A stretch of DNA of 64,000 nucleotides, from assembly GCF_937123705.1 (NCBI RefSeq), contig NZ_CAKZKO010000139.1:124001-188000 (forward strand), read 5' to 3'. Shown piece after piece: positions 34,587-43,595 of the stretch. The notes below the pieces were generated by a model. That model had not been told where the DNA came from and ran no database searches. It saw only the letters and a list, made by a program, of their open reading frames with translations. This stretch comes from an uncultured Paraglaciecola sp. GTDB lineage: Bacteria > Pseudomonadota > Gammaproteobacteria > Enterobacterales > Alteromonadaceae. Each line of letters opens with the position of its first letter. The first letter of the stretch is position 1. A program made the position numbers and the translations under genes.

Positions 34587-35960
34587 ATGTCACTAATAGA
34601 CAAACCCTTGTTGATTGCCGATGATGATATTAATGTTCTCTCGGCCATCAGCTTACAACTCAAGTGTGAAGGGTATTCCAGCCGAGCGGTACAGTCGCCG
34701 CAAGATGTACTGGACAATCTAAAATTGGCCGAATATGGGTTAATTTTAATGGACTTAAATTACCATAGCGATACCACATCGGGGCAAGAAGGTTTAACCC
34801 TAATTTCAGCCATACGCAAACTCGACAAAAACATTCCCATAGTGGTGATGACTGGCTGGGGCAGCATTGATATTGCTGTTGAGTCCATGCACAGGGGCGC
34901 CAATGATTTTATTGAAAAGCCCTGTGACAATAACCGACTCATTAATATCATCCGTAACTTGCTGGCACTGGGAGAAAGTCATCAACAATCGGCGCGATTA
35001 CGCTCCGAAAACCAATTACTACAAACCCAACAACATCCCGCTCAGTGGATTTGCCAATCAAAAGCCATGCAAGGTGTTATGGATATTGTTGCATCGGTGG
35101 CCGATAGTGATATCAACATTTTAATCACAGGTGAAAATGGCACAGGCAAAAGTCAATTAGCACACATTATTCATCAAGCCTCACAAAGGCGTGAGCAAAG
35201 CTTAGTCGCAGTCAATATGGGAGCTATCAACGAACAAGTATTTGAATCAGAAATGTTTGGGCATATCAAAGGCGCATTTACCGATGCCAAGACAGATCGT
35301 ATAGGTCGCGTAGAACTAGCCAAAGCAGGCACCTTGTTTATGGATGAAATAGCCAATATCCCCCTGACCCAACAGCCTAAGTTACTTAAAGTGCTAGAAG
35401 ACGGACAATTCGAACGCTTAGGCTCAAGCAAAAGTTTACAGGCTGATATTCGGGTGATATCTGCCACAAATGGGGACTTAACACACTTAGTTGAGCAGGG
35501 AGAGTTTCGCCAAGATTTGTTGTACCGCCTCAATAGCATCGAAATTGCCATGCCCAGTTTACGCCATCGACAGGAGGACATAGAGCCTTTGGCTGAACAG
35601 ATATTGCAGCGCTATACCCGTAAATACCGCCGTCATGTGACAGCTTTTAGTGATTCTGCAAAATCAAAAATGAAAGCCTACACTTGGCCTGGCAATGTAC
35701 GTGAACTCGATCATTTAATAGAGCGAGCGACATTGATGGCGAAAGATAGCGTTATTCAAGCTGAAGATTTATTGCTGCCCACCTCAAAATCTCACAATGA
35801 TGAAGACTCAGAGTGGGCAAATATGAGTTTAGAGCAAGCAGAGCGTAAGCTTATTGTGATGGCTTTAAATAAATTTAAAGGTAACGCCAAACAGGCTGCT
35901 CAAATGTTGGGTTACAGTAAAAGTGCCTTTTATCGCAGGCTGGAAAAGTTTGCATTGTGA
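34587..35960 (+). CDS. Sigma-54-dependent response regulator (NtrC family)
   Basis: 457 residues: a receiver domain with phospho-acceptor Asp56 and a KP pair near 111, an AAA+ domain with Walker A GENGTGKS (182-189), and a C-terminal Fis-type helix-turn-helix (NAKQAAQMLGYSKSAFYRRLEKF). The sigma-54-contacting loop reads GAFTDA (229-234) rather than GAFTGA. The gene is 17 bases after the permease gene, and its GTGA stop overlaps the kinase start. It most likely activates its own operon through the sites at 29941-29979. Confidence 0.94.
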   Translation: MSLIDKPLLIADDDINVLSAISLQLKCEGYSSRAVQSPQDVLDNLKLAEYGLILMDLNYHSDTTSGQEGLTLISAIRKLDKNIPIVVMTGWGSIDIAVESMHRGANDFIEKPCDNNRLINIIRNLLALGESHQQSARLRSENQLLQTQQHPAQWICQSKAMQGVMDIVASVADSDINILITGENGTGKSQLAHIIHQASQRREQSLVAVNMGAINEQVFESEMFGHIKGAFTDAKTDRIGRVELAKAGTLFMDEIANIPLTQQPKLLKVLEDGQFERLGSSKSLQADIRVISATNGDLTHLVEQGEFRQDLLYRLNSIEIAMPSLRHRQEDIEPLAEQILQRYTRKYRRHVTAFSDSAKSKMKAYTWPGNVRELDHLIERATLMAKDSVIQAEDLLLPTSKSHNDEDSEWANMSLEQAERKLIVMALNKFKGNAKQAAQMLGYSKSAFYRRLEKFAL

Positions 35961-37330
35961 GCGATCCCACAACAAATAAACGCTTTATTTGGCCCCGCTT
36001 GTCCCTATTCGGCTTTGCAAACCGTATGCAATTGCAGGCCATTTTGGTTATGTTGCCTTTGCTATTTAGCGTGTATTTTCTGTTATGGCATTGGGATTTA
36101 TCCAGTTATGGAAAATGGCTAATAAGCATTCTACTGACATTTTTGGCGCTAGGTTATTGTTGGCATCTAAAGCAGCAACTCAACTATCATTTCCAGACAT
36201 TAAGCAATTTATTAGAAGGGATCCGCACCGAAGATTTTACTATAAGGGGCAAGGTGCATTCTGCTGACGATCCTTTGTTCCATCTGATTACGCAAATTAA
36301 TGAATTAACCGACGTATTAGCGCTACAAAAAATCACCTCCGAAGAAGCCAACAAACTATTAGAAAAAACCATTGCCCAGATAGACGTAGCCATTTTTGCA
36401 TTTGATAGCCACCAAAATGTCAAACTAGCCAACCCGGCCGCAGCCAAATTATTAGCCCTTGAGTTTGACAAACTTATGGGTAAAAACGCCTTCGATTTAC
36501 AACTAGCGGCATTTCTAGATCACCACCAACCGCAACTTATTGAACATGCCTTCGCCGGTGCCACAGGACGTTGGCAGGTCCGTTGTGAAGGGTATCGAGA
36601 TAAAGGTCAACAACGACAATTACTGTTTATAACCGACTTACGCCAAGTATTACGCAACGAAGAACTCAATGCGTGGAAGAATTTGATGCGCGTAGTCAGT
36701 CATGAAGTGAATAATTCATTGTTTCCTATTTCTTCATTAAGCCAAACTTTGCAGACATTGACGAAAAATCATCTAGCCCCCACAGAGAAGCAGCAAGATA
36801 TATTGCAAGGCTTGGACATTATTAACGAACGGGCGGTAAGTCTAAGTGAATTTATCAAGCGTTATGCTCGTTTGGCTCGTTTACCCGTTCCAAACAAAAG
36901 GTTTTTCAATTTTAATCAGTTAATTCAACGTGTTATGGGTCTTTTCGAAGAAGGTGTGATTCACCTAGAAGCGACACTCTTAGAGCAAACTGTTGAGTTA
37001 GTTGGTGATGAGGCGATGTTAGAGCAGGTACTGATTAATTTGGTAAAAAATGCTATTGAAGCGGGTGCTCCAGTTAAAATATTGTGGGATATGGACACCC
37101 ATTTTTTTCGGTTAAGCATTATTGATTCGGGTGTGGGGATCACCAATTTGGCCAATATTTTTGTGCCTTTTTATTCAACTAAAACCACAGGCTCTGGCAT
37201 TGGCTTAGTATTGTGCCGCCAAATTTTAGAAAGCCATAAAGGCAGTTTGACCCTTGAAAATGTGGGTAAAACTGACCTAGGCCAACAATTTAATGGCTGC
37301 ATCGCAAGAATCAACTTGCCGCTCGAATAA
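35957..37330 (+). CDS. Membrane sensor histidine kinase
   Basis: 457 residues: two membrane helices (about 26-46 and 53-70) with almost no periplasmic loop, a HAMP-like linker, a PAS-like domain (about 125-235), a dimerisation domain with His249 (RVVSHEVNNSLFPI), and a GHKL ATPase domain with N box INLVKNAIEAG, DSGVGI and GSGIGLVLCRQI. The lack of a sizeable sensor loop suggests it reads a membrane or cytoplasmic signal, perhaps the transporter. The start is GTG, overlapping the regulator stop. It ends ten bases from a convergent gene. Confidence 0.93.
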   Translation: MSDPTTNKRFIWPRLSLFGFANRMQLQAILVMLPLLFSVYFLLWHWDLSSYGKWLISILLTFLALGYCWHLKQQLNYHFQTLSNLLEGIRTEDFTIRGKVHSADDPLFHLITQINELTDVLALQKITSEEANKLLEKTIAQIDVAIFAFDSHQNVKLANPAAAKLLALEFDKLMGKNAFDLQLAAFLDHHQPQLIEHAFAGATGRWQVRCEGYRDKGQQRQLLFITDLRQVLRNEELNAWKNLMRVVSHEVNNSLFPISSLSQTLQTLTKNHLAPTEKQQDILQGLDIINERAVSLSEFIKRYARLARLPVPNKRFFNFNQLIQRVMGLFEEGVIHLEATLLEQTVELVGDEAMLEQVLINLVKNAIEAGAPVKILWDMDTHFFRLSIIDSGVGITNLANIFVPFYSTKTTGSGIGLVLCRQILESHKGSLTLENVGKTDLGQQFNGCIARINLPLE

Positions 37331-37340
37331 GATTCGATAC

Positions 37341-39029
37341 TTAAAAACTCGCTTCTACCTGAAACACCATGTTTTTTTTGTTTACCGGATGGGTGATCTC
37401 TAAACGCTGGGCATGTAAATACAAGCGATTATCTAGCCTGCCATACAAATCGTCGCCTAAAATAGGCATATTTAATCCTTCTGCATGGGCGCAATGTACC
37501 CGCAACTGATGAGTGCGGCCTGTATGAGGAGTTAGCAATAATCTAGTCTGGTTTTGATCCGAGTTACGTTCCAGCACTTGCCATTTAGTCAGTGCTTGCT
37601 TACCACTATTATGACAAACCAATTGCTTGGGACGATCATATATATCACCTCGCAATGGCAGAGTAATCTCACCTGAATCTTGTTTCGGTAAACCTGTTAT
37701 TAAAGCCACATATTGTTTATGTACTTCGCGGCGAATAAATTGTTTCTGCAAGCTTTTATTTGCGGCTGAATTTAGGGCGATCACCATCAATCCAGAGGTC
37801 GACATGTCGAGTCGATGCACAATTAACGGGCCAGTAGCTTCAGGAAACTGCTGCTTAATGCGCTGAAAAACCGAATCACTGATCTCTTTCCCAGGAACAG
37901 ACAGAAACTCAGCAGGTTTATTGACAATTAAAATATCGGGATCTTTATAAACAATGTCTAGTTCTTTATGTTTGCCAGAATCCGACGTTAGTGGGTTTTC
38001 ATCTAACGCCATGCCTTTTAACATATGCTTCAAAATGGGCTGACATTTCCCAGAACATGCAGGGTAATATTGCTGATGCTTTTTAATCTCCGATTTCGGC
38101 GACGCCCCCCACCAAAACTCGGCCATAGCTAAAGGTTTAAGGCCATGGGTAAAAGCATATTGTAATAGTTTTGGAGCAGCACACTCCCCCGCTCCTGCTG
38201 GTGGTGTTTTGAATGCTGTTTCAGCAAATATATCCAGCAGTGTTTTTACTTCTAAGTCTCTATTCAAAAACTGATATTGAGCAAATATTTTATTTTGTAA
38301 TTCCGCTGATTGCTGTTTTCGTTGCCGCTTTAAGTCAGTAATTTGAGCAATGAGCTGGTGCAACGCCGCCTGTTGCTTTTGTTTTGCCTGATGCTGGTGC
38401 TCGGTTAACTCCTTTAGTCGCCACTTGTCAGTAACACTTTGTTTTGCTAGCGCTTTAAGGCATTCATTTAATAAGTCTTGATCGACTTCATGCTTTAGGT
38501 ATTGTCGCTGCAACTTGCGCTTTTTGCGGTTTTCAATTGTTTCTTGTCGTAACTCTTGCAACTGTTGGTTTTGCCCTGATTCAAAGGCGGCCATTTGTTG
38601 TGTCAGTTGCAAAAGCTCTGGGGCGTTTTCCAATTCTTGTATTTTACTATTGAGGCGGTTAATAGCGTTTTTTTCAGCAAAAAAGAAACTGTCTTCAGCC
38701 AATAAATCAAACACTGGCGGCACAAAACCTTGAATTTGGCTTTGTTCGGCCAATTTTCCTGAAAAAGCTGCGATATAGCCTAGTTCACCTTCAGAATTTT
38801 GGACTAGTAACACCCCAAACATTTTACCAATCACGTTTTTAGGGTCGTCAGTCAATCCAAAATTGTGCTGCCAATTGGTAGTTGATTTAAGCTGTTGTTG
38901 TAACTGTTCTGCCGCCAACACACAAAGTGGATGAGGTTGATAATAAAAAGGAAAGGTAAAACGCTTTGGTAAGCTATATTGCTTTGTTGAAGTTGTAAAA
39001 CGCGTAAAACAAGAATTGTTATTTTGCAT
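37341..39029 (-). CDS. RluA-family pseudouridine synthase with long N-terminal extension
   Basis: 562 residues. The C-terminal part (about 355-562) is an RluA-type pseudouridine synthase: DIVYKDPDILIVNKPAEFLSVPG, catalytic Asp408 in VHRLDMSTSGLMV, LTKWQVLER and TGRTHQLRVHCA. The N-terminal 350 residues are unlike ordinary RluA proteins: a mixed region, then a Gln/Lys/Glu-rich coiled coil (about 125-250) and a Cys-containing segment YYPACSGKCQPIL. Such long members occur in Alteromonadales and Vibrio; their target RNA is not evident. Convergent with the kinase gene. Confidence 0.88.
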   Translation of the reverse strand: MQNNNSCFTRFTTSTKQYSLPKRFTFPFYYQPHPLCVLAAEQLQQQLKSTTNWQHNFGLTDDPKNVIGKMFGVLLVQNSEGELGYIAAFSGKLAEQSQIQGFVPPVFDLLAEDSFFFAEKNAINRLNSKIQELENAPELLQLTQQMAAFESGQNQQLQELRQETIENRKKRKLQRQYLKHEVDQDLLNECLKALAKQSVTDKWRLKELTEHQHQAKQKQQAALHQLIAQITDLKRQRKQQSAELQNKIFAQYQFLNRDLEVKTLLDIFAETAFKTPPAGAGECAAPKLLQYAFTHGLKPLAMAEFWWGASPKSEIKKHQQYYPACSGKCQPILKHMLKGMALDENPLTSDSGKHKELDIVYKDPDILIVNKPAEFLSVPGKEISDSVFQRIKQQFPEATGPLIVHRLDMSTSGLMVIALNSAANKSLQKQFIRREVHKQYVALITGLPKQDSGEITLPLRGDIYDRPKQLVCHNSGKQALTKWQVLERNSDQNQTRLLLTPHTGRTHQLRVHCAHAEGLNMPILGDDLYGRLDNRLYLHAQRLEITHPVNKKNMVFQVEASF

Positions 39030-39198
39030 AGCTGTTCAGTCAGTTTTTACCTTAATCATATCTTCACAAGATATATAATGGCGCGCATGATACACACTCA
39101 TACTGCAAAGTTAAATTCAATCTTAAATGATGAAGGTACATTCACTTTCTCATAACGGTATACTCATTTTTAGCACATCTAAACGTAAGAAGCGGTTT

Positions 39199-40185
39199 AT
39201 GGTCATTAAACAATTTGCAAAAACATCTTTAGGTTTTTTCCCTACACCCGAGGTTGAATTAACTAGGCTAAGTCACTTTTTAGGTGGCCCCAAAATATTT
39301 ATAAAAAGAGACGATCTAACAGGCTTGGCTTTAGGTGGCAATAAAACCCGAAAGCTAGAATATATTTTGGCTGATGCCCTGCAACAAGGCTGTGACACTG
39401 TTATTACTGCAGGTGCAGCCCAGTCTAACCATTGCCGCCAAACCGCTGCAGCGGCAGCCATGTTAAACTTGCAATGCCATTTACTATTAGGCGGTGAATC
39501 TCCTGCAACGTGCCAAGGTAATTTACTGTTAGATAAAATGTTTGACTCTCATATTCACTGGACTGGAGATAATCGTAAAGGTGAGGATATCCAGCGAATA
39601 ACAGCACAGCTTAAGGCCTCAGGTAGAAAACCTTATTTAGTGCCTTATGGTGGCTCGAACGAGTTAGGAGCCATGTCTTTTATTAATGCAGTTGGTGAGC
39701 TGAAGCCGCAACAGCAAGCTGATGAATATTCCCATCTGGTGTTTGCATCCTGCTCTGGTGGGACACACGCTGGATTAATTCTCGGCAAAGAAATTCATCA
39801 CAAAACTTTTGATTTGCTTGGTATCAATATTGACAAAGAAAACGTGGCAAGCGGTGAGTTGTCTCAAACCATAGTGCGACTGGTTAATAACACTGCAAAA
39901 TCTATCGGCTTGAATTATAGCTTTTCTGATCCACAACTCATTTTAAATTCAGATTATGTTGGTGCTGGGTATGGCGTGGTTAGTGAGCGAGATAAAGAAG
40001 CTATTGCGCTAATGGCCAAGTATGAAGGGGTTTTACTGGATCCAGTTTACACAGGGAGAGCCATGGCAGGACTGATTGATTTGATCCGAATAGGGAAGCT
40101 CACTAAAAATGATAAGGTGCTTTTTTGGCATACAGGTGGCGCCCCTTCGCTATTCGCCTACAGCGAAGACTTAGGTTTTTCATAA
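39199..40185 (+). CDS. dcyD: D-cysteine desulfhydrase
   Basis: PLP enzyme that cleaves D-cysteine to pyruvate, sulfide and ammonia. 328 residues from the ATG at 39199, the same length as E. coli DcyD; an upstream in-frame ATG at 39127 would add 24 non-conserved residues. It begins with LGFFPTPEVELTRLSHFLGG, carries the PLP-Lys motif LALGGNKTRKLEY, AAQSNHCRQTAAAAA, and the C-terminal FWHTGGAPSLFAY. The related ACC deaminase cannot be fully excluded, but the length and ends fit DcyD better. Confidence 0.9.
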   Translation: MVIKQFAKTSLGFFPTPEVELTRLSHFLGGPKIFIKRDDLTGLALGGNKTRKLEYILADALQQGCDTVITAGAAQSNHCRQTAAAAAMLNLQCHLLLGGESPATCQGNLLLDKMFDSHIHWTGDNRKGEDIQRITAQLKASGRKPYLVPYGGSNELGAMSFINAVGELKPQQQADEYSHLVFASCSGGTHAGLILGKEIHHKTFDLLGINIDKENVASGELSQTIVRLVNNTAKSIGLNYSFSDPQLILNSDYVGAGYGVVSERDKEAIALMAKYEGVLLDPVYTGRAMAGLIDLIRIGKLTKNDKVLFWHTGGAPSLFAYSEDLGFS

Positions 40186-40210
40186 TTGTGACTTAATTGA
40201 ACGCCTGACT

Positions 40211-40747
40211 TTAACTGGCTTGCTCTAAGTCTGGCGAGGTTTTGGGTTCGAGCTGTTGCAAAATATCGTACAACTGAGTTTCGTCAACTTTTACTAATTG
40301 TTGCTGTTTTTGCTGCAATCTAGCTTGCGTATTGCTACTGCAATTGGCGATGACTTCCACATCGATAATATCGGCATTGTTATGTTGTGATAAAGGCTCT
40401 GGATGCATAGTTAACCAAAGCTGTGCGCTCTTCAGGTGTCCATGTTGAATGTACCGTTGCGTTTGTTGGCAAGTTTGCCAATAGTTGTCATTAGCACTTA
40501 AAGGTTGCGAAGGATAAAAATTATTATCACCTGAAAAGTTCGAAGTCTGGGTTATTTCGGGAGGCTTTTCTAATTGTGGGCGATGACTGCAATCTTGCTC
40601 AAGCATCGCCATAATTAGCGCGAACTTCGCCCCTTCATTGGCGGCACGATTAACAGTGCCGTTTAATTCATAGTCATTAGCAAGCAACAACTCATTGTTA
40701 GCTTCTAAGCTTCCATGATTTTCATTAGCAGCGATGCTCAAAGTCAA
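40211..40747 (-). CDS. Conserved hypothetical protein, possibly VC2046/SO_2500 family
   Basis: 178 residues, cytoplasmic, with no membrane segment. The best conserved-looking part is LNGTVNRAANEGAKFALIMAMLEQD near residues 28-52, which resembles the small gammaproteobacterial VC2046-type family. The rest is Gln/Asn-rich with a helical C-terminus (RLQQKQQQLVKVDETQLYDILQQL). The function is unknown. The gene lies between dcyD (convergent) and a DUF1295 gene. Confidence 0.6.
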   Translation of the reverse strand: MTLSIAANENHGSLEANNELLLANDYELNGTVNRAANEGAKFALIMAMLEQDCSHRPQLEKPPEITQTSNFSGDNNFYPSQPLSANDNYWQTCQQTQRYIQHGHLKSAQLWLTMHPEPLSQHNNADIIDVEVIANCSSNTQARLQQKQQQLVKVDETQLYDILQQLEPKTSPDLEQAS

Positions 40748-40862
40748 AATCGATTAAAATAGTTAAGGTACTTAGGTTATCGATACTATTTCATAAGACT
40801 TTAGAAATGTTCGACCACATTATCTTGTTGATTTTTTTGAAGTCACAACATCCCTTTAGAAA

Positions 40863-41744
40863 TCATTTAAATAACTTTGGGATCAACACAGGTGTTGAGG
40901 CTTTGTATTCCTGGTAGTTTTGATTATCTTTCCAACGTTGCTCTGCTTGTTTTTGTTGTTGAGGAACACCGCTAACCCGAATCAATAAAAACGCCACAAA
41001 AATCGGAGATATTAAGGTTATCAATTGCCATTGATATAACGCAGGATAAGCAATAATAGCCACCCCCAACCACACTAATATTTCACCAAAATAATTGGGG
41101 TGACGAGAACGCGACCATAAGCCCGTTTGGATAAAATCGGTATTACTATTATTTTGCTTTCGAAATTGTTGCTTTTGATTATCGGCAATCACTTCATAAG
41201 CAAAACCAATTGACCATACAATTAAACCTACACTTCCCATGATCCCAAATTCCCTTTGATGACCCGAAGTAATTGCTGCAAATGCGGCTCCCGCAGTCAT
41301 TAACACCCACAGTCCCTGTAAAGTCCACGTAATTGAGAACCGCCAAAAATTATGTTTTATTTCATCAAAACGACTATCTGAACCTTGCTTAACGACTCTT
41401 AAGAATAGAAAACTACCTAGCCGTGCGGCCCAAACACCTATTAGACACACCAGAATTATTGAACGAATATCAAGAGGTGGACTTTGCAGAGCAGCAAAAA
41501 TAACAACAGAAATATAGGTGATACTTCCGGTTAAATCATAAAAATGTTCTGTCTTAAATAAATAAGCGGGGATAAATGCCAGCCACTGCATGGCAAATAT
41601 AATTAAAGAACTGCCAGCAAAAACACTCAGTGAAAGGCTGTCATTAACTGCCATTATTTTGCCACCATCACTGCCACTGCAAACCATTAAAGTCGCTAAA
41701 CATAGGGCAATAAAATAAAAAATAAGAGTGCGAATATACTGCAT
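40863..41744 (-). CDS. DUF1295 / steroid 5-alpha-reductase-like membrane protein
   Basis: 293 residues with about seven membrane helices. The C-terminal region has the family signature SRHPNYFGEILVWLG, followed by RVSGVPQQQKQAEQRW and EYKASTPVLIP. Members belong to the DUF1295 group related to isoprenylcysteine methyltransferases and 5-alpha-reductases, and NADPH binding is expected at the C-terminal loops. The substrate is unknown. No operon partner is evident. Confidence 0.85.
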   Translation of the reverse strand: MQYIRTLIFYFIALCLATLMVCSGSDGGKIMAVNDSLSLSVFAGSSLIIFAMQWLAFIPAYLFKTEHFYDLTGSITYISVVIFAALQSPPLDIRSIILVCLIGVWAARLGSFLFLRVVKQGSDSRFDEIKHNFWRFSITWTLQGLWVLMTAGAAFAAITSGHQREFGIMGSVGLIVWSIGFAYEVIADNQKQQFRKQNNSNTDFIQTGLWSRSRHPNYFGEILVWLGVAIIAYPALYQWQLITLISPIFVAFLLIRVSGVPQQQKQAEQRWKDNQNYQEYKASTPVLIPKLFK

Positions 41745-42110
41745 GTTGATCAGTACCTTAATTGTTAGAAGTTATCTTTAGCTAGATACCAGTAGTTGTT
41801 ATGCCTTATACGGATCTATTGAACTTTTAGATCTGTTGATTAATTTTTGACAAAACGAATCAATAGATGCATTCTTACCACCTAATTTACAACCGAGCAA
41901 GCCAATGAACAATTCAGTTGCCAGTGTTTCAATAGCGGTTATATTTTCGGTTGTGAAATCAGAGATTTCCATCCGAGCATAATCCTAAAGGGCTTTCAGC
42001 CCAAACAAAGGCTTTTACGCCAATCAAAAAATTTAGTTTAGACCTAACATTATTACGTTTTTTTCATAGTGAAAAATTGTAATAGCTTTTTAGGTTGTGG
42101 AAAATTTATT
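41745..42110. other. Intergenic region before the MATE gene
   Basis: About 366 bases. It holds the possible small gene at 41799-41972, a short hairpin (GGGCT/AGCCC near 41990) and AT-rich DNA leading to the MATE gene. No repeat or RNA gene recognised. Confidence 0.4.
41799..41972 (-). CDS. Small hypothetical protein (57 residues)
   Basis: A short frame starting MEISDFTTENITAIETLATE and ending SSIDPYKA in the gap between the DUF1295 and MATE genes. AGGA lies about ten bases before the ATG. It has no membrane segment and two Cys. No family is recognised. It could be a real small gene or a chance frame; the ordered amphipathic N-terminus and usable ribosome site are the only support. Confidence 0.3.
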   Translation of the reverse strand: MEISDFTTENITAIETLATELFIGLLGCKLGGKNASIDSFCQKLINRSKSSIDPYKA

Positions 42111-43526
42111 ATGCCAAATCAAACATTTACACCTGCAAATCAATCATTATTTGCTTTATTCAAACAAGCTTTAAGTGGCGACAATCAAGAAGATTTAACC
42201 AAAGGTTCAATAGGACGAGCAGCGTTTTTGCTATCTGTTCCAATGGTGCTGGAAATGATGATGGAGTCGGTTTTCGCGATTACCGACATCTTTTTTGTCG
42301 CGGCCCTAGGATCATCTGCCATAGCCGTGGTTGGCTTAACAGAAGGAATAATTACACTCTTATACGCCGTGGCCATTGGTCTTGGAATGGCGGTCACGGC
42401 GACTGTCGCTCGCAGAGTTGGCGAAGACAATATTGACGGCGCTAATCACGTTGCCGCGCAAACCATTTGGCTGGGATTAGGTGTTGCTTTAGCTGTGGGT
42501 ATTCCCGGGAGTATTTACGCAATCGATTTGTTACAGCTAATGGGCGCAACCAAAGACGTGGCGCTTCAAGGAGAAGGTTATGCCTCAGTGATGTTTGGTG
42601 GCTGTATCAGTATTCTTTTCTTGTTCCTGTTCAATGCAATTTTTCGAGGCGCGGGAGACGCCAAAATCGCCATGAAATCTCTATGGTTAGCCAGTGGTAT
42701 TAATATTGTTCTTGATCCTATGTTGATCTTTGGAATTGGTCCCTTTCCAGAAATGGGATTAACTGGTGCGGCTGTTGCTACCACTATTGGTCGTAGTATT
42801 GGGGTGCTGTATCAGCTTTACCATTTATTTTCGATTAAAGGCAAAATTCAAGTGTGCCTCGATAAATTGAAGTTGGACTTTGCCGTTATTGGCGGCTTAC
42901 TTAAAGTATCGGTGGGTGGGGTTTTGCAATTTTTAATTGCGACCGCCAGCTGGGTATTCTTAGTCAGAATAGTCTCTCACTTTGGCAGCGATGCCGTTGC
43001 TGGCTATACGGTAGCAGTAAGAGTCATGATGTTTGCTATTTTACCCGCTTGGGGACTAAGTAACGCCGCGGCAACTCTAGTAGGTCAAAACTTAGGAGCC
43101 AACCAAGCCCTGCGCGCCGAGCAATCGGTATGGGCGATTACTAAATACAATCTCATTTTTATGTTGTTCGTTGCGGTAGTTTTTTACTTATTTTCAAGCA
43201 ATATTATTAAGCTCTTTAGCGAAGACAATCAGGTTATTTTTTATGGGGCACAATGTTTAGAGCTTATAGCATATGGGTATGGCTTCTTCGCAATAGGTAT
43301 GACCTTAGTACAAGCCTTTAACGGTGCGGGTGATACTATGACGCCAACGGCGATTAACTTTGTTTGTTACTGGTTATTGCAAATACCCATCGCATACTGG
43401 CTTGCGGTGACGTTGCAAATGGGACCCTCTGGTGTCTTTTTAGCTATTTCCATTGCATCGTTTTTTATTGCCATAGGCTCAGTTATTTTATTTCGCGTTG
43501 GCCGCTGGAAAACAATTCAAGTTTAA
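42111..43526 (+). CDS. MATE family efflux transporter
   Basis: 471 residues with 12 membrane helices in two halves, the MATE fold. Features include GRAAFLLSVPMVLEMMMESVFAITDIFFVAALG at the start, GLGMAVTATVARRVGE in helix 3, NAIFRGAGDAKIAM after helix 5 and the matching NGAGDTMTPTAINF in the second half. It exports drugs or metabolites with Na+ or H+. The ATG at 42111 is preferred; an in-frame GTG at 42069 would add 14 residues. Followed by a terminator. Confidence 0.93.
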   Translation: MPNQTFTPANQSLFALFKQALSGDNQEDLTKGSIGRAAFLLSVPMVLEMMMESVFAITDIFFVAALGSSAIAVVGLTEGIITLLYAVAIGLGMAVTATVARRVGEDNIDGANHVAAQTIWLGLGVALAVGIPGSIYAIDLLQLMGATKDVALQGEGYASVMFGGCISILFLFLFNAIFRGAGDAKIAMKSLWLASGINIVLDPMLIFGIGPFPEMGLTGAAVATTIGRSIGVLYQLYHLFSIKGKIQVCLDKLKLDFAVIGGLLKVSVGGVLQFLIATASWVFLVRIVSHFGSDAVAGYTVAVRVMMFAILPAWGLSNAAATLVGQNLGANQALRAEQSVWAITKYNLIFMLFVAVVFYLFSSNIIKLFSEDNQVIFYGAQCLELIAYGYGFFAIGMTLVQAFNGAGDTMTPTAINFVCYWLLQIPIAYWLAVTLQMGPSGVFLAISIASFFIAIGSVILFRVGRWKTIQV

Positions 43527-43540
43527 TGCTCAAAATGAAC

Positions 43541-43563
43541 AACGCAGTTTGACTGCGTTTTAA
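43541..43563 (+). terminator. Terminator after the MATE gene
   Basis: AACGCAG (43541-43547) and CTGCGTT (43553-43559) form a 7-base stem with a short T-run. Confidence 0.65.
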
Positions 43564-43595
43564 AACAATTTAGTGAGCAAATTCGTGGGGAATAT

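Noticed and set aside
30127..37330. PrsK/PrsR two-component system for the PEP-CTERM gene
   Set aside because: The kinase lacks the large multi-helix sensor of PrsK, and the pair is cotranscribed with a MacB-type transporter, so it more likely serves that operon.
41985..42010. Small GGGCT/AGCCC hairpin before the MATE gene as a riboswitch or terminator
   Set aside because: The stem is only five bases with no T-run and no known riboswitch motif.
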